A DNA stretch of 26,086 nt. It comes from a virus. A program made the position numbers and the translations under genes. Below are positions 21,015 through 26,086 of the stretch, piece after piece. The stretch is taken from IMG/VR virus record IMGVR_UViG_3300005600_000072, positions 1 to 26,086 of that record. The stretch is one strand, 5' to 3'. Under the pieces are notes generated by a model. It ran no database searches and was not told where the DNA came from. It worked only from the letters and a program-made list of their open reading frames with translations. Each line of letters begins with the position of its first letter. Position 1 is the first letter of the stretch.

Positions 21015-21398
21015 TTAGAGGATCTTGACGAGTTCGAGACCTGCGATACCAGCATCAATACGGTTCACGATGGTGAGTCCGTTTGAGTCGGCATCAATCT
21101 GGATCTTGGCATCCGTGGTGGTGCCGTTGGCAACAAAGTCTGAGCCAACATCACGGAGGATGGTGATGGTGTCTCCACCACTCACAGTGAACTCAACATA
21201 GACATCGGTGCTGCCGGTGACATAACCGATGTAGACACCGTTCATGACATCAGCACCGTCTTCATTGAACTTGAAGGTGAAGGTGCCGTCATCGTCCAAG
21301 GCTCCTGTGGAGAATGGACGGAGGGTCTGACGGTTAAACAGATCGTGAGCGTACATGCTCGGATTCGTCGTCGTAGTGACGGGTGAGTTAATAGACAT
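21015..21398 (-). CDS. Capsid-adjacent virion protein candidate, 127 aa
   Basis: ATG 21398 has AAGGAG upstream and begins 17 nt after the capsid stop. The sequence is beta-rich with Asp/Gly/Thr turns (GTFTFKFNEDGADVMNGVYIGYVTGSTDVYVEFTVSGGDTITILRDVGSDF) and no membrane segment. Small proteins immediately downstream of the major capsid gene are often head decoration or head-stabilising proteins, and expression at capsid level ahead of the terminator fits that. I do not recognise the family, so the role is inference. Confidence 0.65.
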   Translation of the reverse strand: MSINSPVTTTTNPSMYAHDLFNRQTLRPFSTGALDDDGTFTFKFNEDGADVMNGVYIGYVTGSTDVYVEFTVSGGDTITILRDVGSDFVANGTTTDAKIQIDADSNGLTIVNRIDAGIAGLELVKIL

Positions 21399-21415
21399 AT
21401 GTAGTGCTCCTTAGA

Positions 21416-22486
21416 TTACGAGGTGACGAGTTCGACCGCACACTCGGAGACGAAGGAACCACCGCCAGTCCAGTCCATCGCGGAGATGATCTGGTCTTCG
21501 GTACGCTGGATGTCTTCGATCTTGAAGCGGGTAGTCATAAGGTCAACATGACCAACACAGTCACTCTGGTAGATAGCACCGACCGTGCTGGAGAAGTCAC
21601 CAGCAACATCCGGGTCACTTGACCAGTCAGCCTTGAGACCACTCACGCCTGCGTCGTAGGTCGCGTTGATGAGGTTGCTCGGCAGGATCATCACACCCAT
21701 GTAGTACAGGGGTTGGTCCATGCTGAGGGGGTTGCTGTGGTCGAGCTTGGGACCCGCAATGTCGAGGTTCCCGTAGATACCACCAGCGAGGACATTGGTG
21801 GACGACGGCCACACATTCTCAAGCTCACGGAACTCGTAGAAGAGGGCGGTGTCGATGAAGCAGAAGCGGCCTTCCCGCTTAATGTTCATCTGGTCAAACT
21901 TCAGGTTCACCGCCTTGATAGCAGTCTGAAGGTTCTTCGCACCAGTCTGGGATGCAGCGAACGAGGCGGTGTACCCAGTGCTGTCGTCCGACCCGTGGTA
22001 CGAGTTACCACCGTGGCGGAACTCTGCGGGGACATCGCTCCCCTTACGGTAGCGGGCTGACAGACAGATACGCCGCATGACTTCCACTTCCACACGAGCT
22101 GCGAGGGAGTAACCCATGCTCTGAGTGAGGGGGAAGCGGGTGTCTACCTGCTCGAATCTACGCTCCAGCTTCTCATCTTCGAGAGCGGTGTAGTAGGGAC
22201 GATCGTTCAGACCAAACTCACGGACGAACTGCTTGCGGTTAGAGCCAACCTGGAGGTCGCCCTTGTTGAATCGCTTAGTCCCAACGCTACCAGTGGTCAC
22301 AAACTCTGCGGTCTTGTTACCAGAGGCAAAGTCGGGGGTGCGGTTCTGAACGGTACGGGCGATGAAGAGGCGGCTCTCACGAGCGGTCAGGACTTCATTC
22401 ACCCACGATGGATGGTTGATGTCGAATGATGCTGGATTCGCCTGACCGTAATCTGCGGTAGGATTCCAGTGATTTGCAACTGCCAT
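21416..22486 (-). CDS. Major capsid protein (T7 gp10-like), 356 aa
   Basis: The head shell subunit. ATG 22486 has AAGGAG 6 nt upstream. Length is close to T7 gp10A (345). Family-like sections: NEVLTARESRLFIARTVQNRTPDF, RKQFVREFGLNDRPYYTALEDEKLERRFEQVDTRFPLTQSMGYSLA (a charged helix like the HK97-fold spine helix), QMNIKREGRFCFIDTALFYE and CVGHVDLMTTRFKIEDIQR. It stands between scaffold and tail tubular A, the T7 order. No frameshift extension (gp10B type) is visible: the frame ends in TAA with a new ribosome site directly behind. Confidence 0.93.
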   Translation of the reverse strand: MAVANHWNPTADYGQANPASFDINHPSWVNEVLTARESRLFIARTVQNRTPDFASGNKTAEFVTTGSVGTKRFNKGDLQVGSNRKQFVREFGLNDRPYYTALEDEKLERRFEQVDTRFPLTQSMGYSLAARVEVEVMRRICLSARYRKGSDVPAEFRHGGNSYHGSDDSTGYTASFAASQTGAKNLQTAIKAVNLKFDQMNIKREGRFCFIDTALFYEFRELENVWPSSTNVLAGGIYGNLDIAGPKLDHSNPLSMDQPLYYMGVMILPSNLINATYDAGVSGLKADWSSDPDVAGDFSSTVGAIYQSDCVGHVDLMTTRFKIEDIQRTEDQIISAMDWTGGGSFVSECAVELVTS

Positions 22487-22672
22487 GTTGCACTCCTTGT
22501 GAAGAGATTTCTGTAGTGGGATCTCCAGTCCGGGTAGAGGTCACGCAGAGTTCACCAAGGAGAGATGTTCTGCATGTTCGTAGAGGGGACATAGACACAC
22601 AAGACTCATGCTGGGGACGGGTAGCCGTGCCATACTCTGAGGGTGTGCTGGAGGCGGTACGCATGTACCAAT
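22487..22672 (-). other. Long capsid mRNA leader region
   Basis: This stretch lies between the scaffold terminator and the capsid start. No gene is supported. A GGTAC-GCAT-GTACC inverted repeat lies at 22656-22669 beside the terminator. T7 has its strongest late promoter in this place, so a phage-polymerase promoter may be here, but I cannot identify one. Confidence 0.4.
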
Positions 22673-22707
22673 AAGAAAACCCCACCCTCCGGTTAGGGAA
22701 GGTGGGG
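22673..22707 (-). terminator. Intrinsic terminator between scaffold and capsid
   Basis: The minus strand has CCCCACCTTCC, loop CTAACC, GGAGGGTGGGG, then TTTTCTT. The stem is 11 bp with a single G-U pair, the strongest terminator in the window. It lies 29 nt after the scaffold stop and would limit capsid expression from upstream transcripts. Confidence 0.92.
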
Positions 22708-22735
22708 CAATGGAGGATCATAAGGGGTGGATGAT

Positions 22736-23524
22736 TTACATCATGCTCCACTTGTCTTTGTCTTGCTGCATACCCATAGCGAGTCGTTGATCCAACTGCT
22801 GTCTGTATGCGTCACCCTCAGGTCCCGGCTTGCGGTAGTTGGGGTGAGCCATAGCTTCCTTTGCCTCAGCGGAGCCGGGCACAAGGGGAGTCATGGTTGT
22901 AGATGGTTGTGAGTTGTGGTTCATCTGTGGAGGTTCGTTGGTCTGCGGCTGCTGCTGCAACCACCCATTCTCATCTGCCATGTTCTTCAACTTAGCGAGA
23001 GCATCGGGCATGAGGACGGGGTTACCGAGGGCAGCATTCAGAGCATCACGCTCATGCGGAGGTAGGGTCTCTGCCGCCTTCTGTGCTGCCTGCTGGTAGG
23101 TGTCGTGACTGCCGAAGACATTGGACACCGCTTGGTGTGTCTGCTGCTGGACAATCTGCTGTGCCTGGTTCACTGTAGTCCACAGTTGGTTGCGGACATC
23201 GGAGGGGACATCCTTACCGAACACAGACTCAGCGTACTCAGGTTTCATACCACCGTCTTCTGCACGCCATGCGTTGATATCCATGAAGTTCAGATCGGAT
23301 GTTGTAGTGACCTGCGGCGTCTGCTGAGGAGGTGGCGTAGGTGGTGCCTGCTGCGTCTGCTGCAACTGCTGGACAGTCTGCTTGATCTGCTGAAGTTCAT
23401 GCTGCGTCTGATCGTACTTGCTCTGCCAGTACTGTGCAGATGGGTCCTGCTGTGTTTGCTGAGGAGGTGTCTGCGGAGGCTGCTGAGAGGGGGTGCCCTC
23501 GGGAGGTGTCTGTGGGTCTGTCAA
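22736..23524 (-). CDS. Scaffold (capsid assembly) protein, T7 gp9-like, 262 aa, TTG start
   Basis: It guides capsid assembly and leaves the procapsid. The start is TTG 23524 with GGAGG 7 nt upstream; it overlaps the previous stop as TTGA. The composition is typical of scaffolds: extremely Gln/Pro-rich N-terminus (residues 1-75, with PPQQTQQ-type runs and a Gln-rich helix HELQQIKQTVQQLQQ), helical middle (DVRNQLWTTVNQAQQIVQQQ), and a charged C-terminus ending DQRLAMGMQQDKDKWSMM. Length is near T7 gp9 (307). Position before the capsid gene supports it. Confidence 0.88.
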   Translation of the reverse strand: MTDPQTPPEGTPSQQPPQTPPQQTQQDPSAQYWQSKYDQTQHELQQIKQTVQQLQQTQQAPPTPPPQQTPQVTTTSDLNFMDINAWRAEDGGMKPEYAESVFGKDVPSDVRNQLWTTVNQAQQIVQQQTHQAVSNVFGSHDTYQQAAQKAAETLPPHERDALNAALGNPVLMPDALAKLKNMADENGWLQQQPQTNEPPQMNHNSQPSTTMTPLVPGSAEAKEAMAHPNYRKPGPEGDAYRQQLDQRLAMGMQQDKDKWSMM

Positions 23525-23955
23525 GAGTCGTCCTCCTTCAGACCGTTAATGGCCCACTGAAGAACAAACCCGAGATGTCCCCAGAGTTTCTGACGGTTAC
23601 GGGTTTCACCGATCTCGATTGCAATATCTTGGTCGTAGTTCTTGGGGTCAACACACGCCGATGTCTCGTACATGAGAAACCCGGTTCGCGTCTCAGTCTC
23701 CACCGTCGCAGCCTTGGGCGACACCTTGACGGCTGATGATGGGAACATGAACCGTTCGATGTCGTCCTCTGTGATGGTTGGGCCTGTCTTTGAGCGATCA
23801 CCAGACAACTTGAAGTACGCTTTCTCGAACGCTTCTTTGGGAGACCATGACTGGTATCCGTCAGGATACAGAACAAAGTACCCATCCCGCCCTTCCCGAT
23901 TTTCTGGGATAGCTTTAATCATCTTCACGCCAATGTAATCGTACATTTCTTCCAT
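23521..23955 (-). CDS. N4 Gp49/Sf6 gene 66-family protein, inserted between portal and scaffold
   Basis: There are three close ATG codons (23961, 23955, 23946); 23955 has the best-spaced AAGGA. The N-terminal part, YIGVKMIKAIPE...GYFVLYPDGYQSWSPKEAFEKAY (about 6-48), is a widespread phage module of unknown function. The C-terminal part, GFLMYETSACVDPKNYDQDIAIEIGETRNRQKLW (about 92-130), matches the pattern of the N4 Gp49/phage Sf6 gene 66 family (Pfam Phage_gp49_66: ESACVDP.NFD..IG...A...A...LW), also of unknown function. In T7 nothing lies between gp8 and gp9, so this is an insertion here. It overlaps the scaffold start by 4 nt. Confidence 0.75.
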   Translation of the reverse strand: MEEMYDYIGVKMIKAIPENREGRDGYFVLYPDGYQSWSPKEAFEKAYFKLSGDRSKTGPTITEDDIERFMFPSSAVKVSPKAATVETETRTGFLMYETSACVDPKNYDQDIAIEIGETRNRQKLWGHLGFVLQWAINGLKEDDS

Positions 23956-23964
23956 TCTCATTCC

Positions 23965-25554
23965 TTATTGCTGCTGTGCTGCTGCTTGTTCTGCTATACG
24001 CCCGGTGCTCTGGATCGCCTGTTCACCCGCCTGCTGTGCGAGTTGTGCTTGCTGTGCTGCTGCCTGCTTCTGTGCCTTCTCCTCATCGGAGTAGGTGAAG
24101 CGGGAGGGGTCCAGACCGGATACGCGGGTGAGTTCTTTAGCAAACTCACTCATCTTAAACTGTGCTTGGAAATCTTCGTTAGGGGTGTTCTGAATAGCCA
24201 CCAACATACTCTGAATACGGGCAGCATCTATCTGCCTGCCGAGTGCATCTAGACCAGTCTTCACCCCGATGGTGATGATCTTCTGCTTCCACAGTTCCTT
24301 GAATGTCTCGTGCAGGTTCCCCTTCTTACTCTCCACATCCACCATACGGCGGACAACGCTCTCCTGTAGGGAGGACGCTACATGTGTGAGGATGGGGCCG
24401 TCTGCTTCACTTACTTCTCTGCTGGCTTCCTGTACCTGATAGGCAGTGACACGCTCACCACGGAGGGTGGATGCTGCGGAGATACCCCATGCTCTTTCGA
24501 GGCGGGCCTCCAACTGTTCCACATACCCTGCGATAGCCTGAAGGGGAGCACGGAGGTCTACAGTCAGTGCCTCTATCTCACCCTGCCTTGCAAGGATGAC
24601 CTGCCCATTCTCAGTATCCTCCACATCGGAGGGTCTAGCCTGAGAGAACGGGTCCATACGGAGCCGCCACTCTGCGGAGCCTGCTGCACCCTCGGATAGT
24701 GCCTTGTGGCACATCTCCAGTGAGGTGATTGCTCCGAAGTGGTCCTCCACGGGGGTACGGCTGTAGTCCTCACCCGCTACATTGTTCCAGCCTATGTGGA
24801 AGTAGGGGAAGACTGCGTACTCAGCCGTGTCTCCGTGGGCGATGCCTCTGAACTCAGAGTCTACAAACCACTTCCCGTCCTTGCGGTACATGTGGCGGTA
24901 GTAGGGTTCGTACTCACCGTTGTCGTGCTTCTTGCGTCCATCGTTGTACGCCTTCAGATCATCAGGGAGAAGATCAGTCTTCACCCACATCTGGAGCATG
25001 TACTCGGACACCCTGCCGTGCATGTCTCTACGCAGGAGGATCTGCCCAAGGTGGTACAGACGGAAGTTGTAGTCATCGTCCATGTGCAGGACAGGATCGC
25101 CAGTGACCTGTGCGTGCTGGAAGCCGATGTTCAGGATGTCTCTGTAGTTGCTGGCTTGGAGTTTGCGGTGGAGGTAGTTCTCTACTTCAGCGAGCATGTC
25201 ACGGAAGTAACCGTCTAGGTCCTCCACACCCTCAGGTACTTGGAGGGAGATTTTATCCTCACTGACCATCTGGGCTGCTTTGCCTGTGTCTACCTCGAAC
25301 TGGAAGAAGGGGACACCGTTGGGAGGGAACACCGCATCAGTGAGCTTACCTGCTCTGGTGGTGATGAGGGTTGCCATTGTGTCCGAGTACAGTTCCATGA
25401 ACCCCTCACCCTGTAGGGAGGGGATACTCTCGTACCCTGCGAAGAGGCGGGGGATGGTGAGTTCTGCATGGTCTGCTGCTCTGCCGAGTGCTGCCTGTCT
25501 CTGTGGTTGTGCGTCCAGTTCCAGCCACATGTTGTGTAGGCGGTCCTGGGTCAT
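23965..25554 (-). CDS. Portal (head-tail connector, T7 gp8-like), 529 aa
   Basis: The dodecameric ring at one capsid vertex through which DNA enters and leaves. Length matches T7 gp8 (536). Recognisable family sections: LELDAQPQRQAALGRAADHAELTIPRLF near the N-terminus, a long helical wing region, HIGWNNVAGEDYSRTPVEDHFGAI, the stem-side section EMCHKALSEGAAGSAEWRLRMDPF, ERVTAYQVQEASREVSEADGP, and a Gln/Ala-rich C-terminal helix (KQAAAQQAQLAQQAGEQAIQ) typical of connector barrels. The start ATG overlaps the stop of the 63-codon gene as ATGA. Confidence 0.94.
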   Translation of the reverse strand: MTQDRLHNMWLELDAQPQRQAALGRAADHAELTIPRLFAGYESIPSLQGEGFMELYSDTMATLITTRAGKLTDAVFPPNGVPFFQFEVDTGKAAQMVSEDKISLQVPEGVEDLDGYFRDMLAEVENYLHRKLQASNYRDILNIGFQHAQVTGDPVLHMDDDYNFRLYHLGQILLRRDMHGRVSEYMLQMWVKTDLLPDDLKAYNDGRKKHDNGEYEPYYRHMYRKDGKWFVDSEFRGIAHGDTAEYAVFPYFHIGWNNVAGEDYSRTPVEDHFGAITSLEMCHKALSEGAAGSAEWRLRMDPFSQARPSDVEDTENGQVILARQGEIEALTVDLRAPLQAIAGYVEQLEARLERAWGISAASTLRGERVTAYQVQEASREVSEADGPILTHVASSLQESVVRRMVDVESKKGNLHETFKELWKQKIITIGVKTGLDALGRQIDAARIQSMLVAIQNTPNEDFQAQFKMSEFAKELTRVSGLDPSRFTYSDEEKAQKQAAAQQAQLAQQAGEQAIQSTGRIAEQAAAQQQ

Positions 25555-25742
25555 GCACCACCCCCGTTATTCTGTCCGGGGATGACTAGACCTGTTGAAA
25601 GCAGAGAAGAAACCCCGCGCCTTGCTGCCTGCCTGCGAGCGGCGTTTCTGTCTGCGGCGAGTTGTGTTCGCTTCTCTTCCTCCTCCTGTGCTCGGAGGTC
25701 CTGTGGTTCGGGACCGCTCGGTCCGCCGAAGATCCCAGCCAT
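25551..25742 (-). CDS. Small portal-adjacent protein, 63 aa
   Basis: ATG 25742 has AAGGA 7 nt upstream and the stop overlaps the portal start by 4 nt. It begins MAGIFGGPSGPEPQ, followed by a charged helix (LRAQEEEEKRTQLAADRNAARRQAARRG) and VSSLLSTGLVIPG. Small proteins with a Gly/Pro-rich start, a charged helix and an S(S/T)xLxTG motif are common just before portal genes of podoviruses; their role is not established. It is read out of frame across the end of the upstream frame 25953-25567. Confidence 0.7.
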   Translation of the reverse strand: MAGIFGGPSGPEPQDLRAQEEEEKRTQLAADRNAARRQAARRGVSSLLSTGLVIPGQNNGGGA

Positions 25743-25953
25743 GTTGTAGTCCTTGTGGTAGTTTGTTGTAGATAGCGTCCCGAACCTCCCGTAGCCCCCT
25801 TAGGTGGGAGAGGCGTGCTTGGGAGGAGGGAGGATCAAGTTTCTCAGAGTCCGCTACGAGTCTGTCGTTAGCGATCTCTGCGAGTTCGTCTAGTAGGTCC
25901 ATCACCTCGTAGGAGATGAAGTAGGGGTTCTTGTTCTCAGCGGGCAATGGCAT
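25567..25953 (-). CDS. Hypothetical protein, about 128 aa, C-terminal half overlaps next gene
   Basis: The start is ATG 25953 (MPLPAENKNPYFISYEVMDLL). The nearest purine run, AAGGGGAG, abuts the ATG, so spacing is poor and coupling to the overlapping upstream gene is likely. The first ~70 residues look like a normal helical protein (LLDELAEIANDRLVADSEKL, SHLRGLREVRDAIYNKLP). The last ~60 residues are Arg/Ser/Thr-rich and lie in another frame over the 63-codon gene, so they read like out-of-frame translation. Either this is a true 176-nt overlap, or a frameshift or error hides the natural stop. No family is recognised. Confidence 0.6.
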   Translation of the reverse strand: MPLPAENKNPYFISYEVMDLLDELAEIANDRLVADSEKLDPPSSQARLSHLRGLREVRDAIYNKLPQGLQHGWDLRRTERSRTTGPPSTGGGREANTTRRRQKRRSQAGSKARGFFSAFNRSSHPRTE

Positions 25954-26086
25954 CTCCCCTTGTACGGAAGAAAGACTCCACATATCGCATGTGCATCTTC
26001 TTCGAGATGTCTTCCTTGATCCGCCTGAAGGTGTACTCCGCTCTCCATGAGAAATCATCGAGGGCGGGCATCTCAAGAACTTCGCC
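25937..26086 (-). CDS. C-terminus of an upstream gene, cut by window edge
   Basis: From the right edge one open frame runs to TGA at 25939-25937 (49 codons visible). It reads GEVLEMPALDDFSWRAEYTF, then RRIKEDISKKMHMRYVESFF, RTRGDAIAR. It overlaps the start of the next gene by 17 nt. The sequence is helical and basic. It is too short for a family call; in T7-like genomes this position is held by small genes before gp8 (gp7-type). No T7-type RNA polymerase C-terminus is seen. Confidence 0.6.
   Translation of the reverse strand, partial: GEVLEMPALDDFSWRAEYTFRRIKEDISKKMHMRYVESFFRTRGDAIAR

Noticed and set aside
22395-22751. Minus-strand frame of 118 codons over the capsid leader
   Set aside because: It crosses the terminator and the capsid start in another frame; the composition is not protein-like.
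1-26086. Phage genome ends, direct terminal repeats or attachment sites
   Set aside because: No repeat pair of convincing length was seen in the window, and no integrase gene is present to support an attachment site.

Overview
The window is about 26 kb of a tailed-phage genome with the T7-type (podovirus, Autographiviridae-like) virion module. Almost all genes lie on the minus strand and read from the right edge to the left. In transcription order I see: a small protein cluster, the portal (gp8-like), an inserted gp49/gp66-family gene, scaffold (gp9-like), capsid (gp10-like), a small capsid-adjacent protein, tail tubular A and B (gp11, gp12), three internal virion proteins (gp14, gp15, gp16-like), the tail fibre (gp17-like), a set of small genes in the lysis position, a probable small terminase and the large terminase (gp19-like). 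The host cannot be named. Base composition is near 50-55% GC, and the visible promoters are of the bacterial sigma-70 type. No integrase, RNA polymerase or endolysin is in view.

Positions 5833-26086 form the late module. Genes are tightly packed, with many ATGA, TTGA, TAATG or TGATG overlaps. Three strong intrinsic terminators divide it (22673-22707, 20958-20992, 10768-10801). A 38-codon membrane microprotein gene runs on the plus strand against the end of the gp16-like gene.

Positions 4723-5209 are a divergent regulatory region. To its right is the only other plus-strand gene, an XRE-type HTH regulator (5210-5650) behind a TTGACA promoter. To its left is a double zinc-ribbon gene behind an extended -10. 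Between them lie a roughly 12-bp-period array of CTCTTCAGA repeats and two TTTAC/GTAAA inverted repeats. This looks like a regulatory switch.

Positions 1-4400 hold small accessory genes on the minus strand, served by at least two sigma-70 promoters (2341-2369 and 3943-3970). The first starts an operon of five small genes, four of them with hydrophobic or signal segments, joined by 3-bp gaps and 4- to 8-nt overlaps. Directly downstream is about 550 nt without genes but rich in helices (three-way and multi-branched junctions with G-U pairs specific to the minus strand). A tRNA-like element with an odd anticodon loop sits inside it and a tRNA-Arg(UCU) follows.

The most unusual points are: three promoters placed so that transcription should start at the A of the ATG (leaderless mRNAs); the large structured RNA with an embedded tRNA; the tandem repeat array in front of the HTH gene; and the chain of overlapping membrane microproteins.
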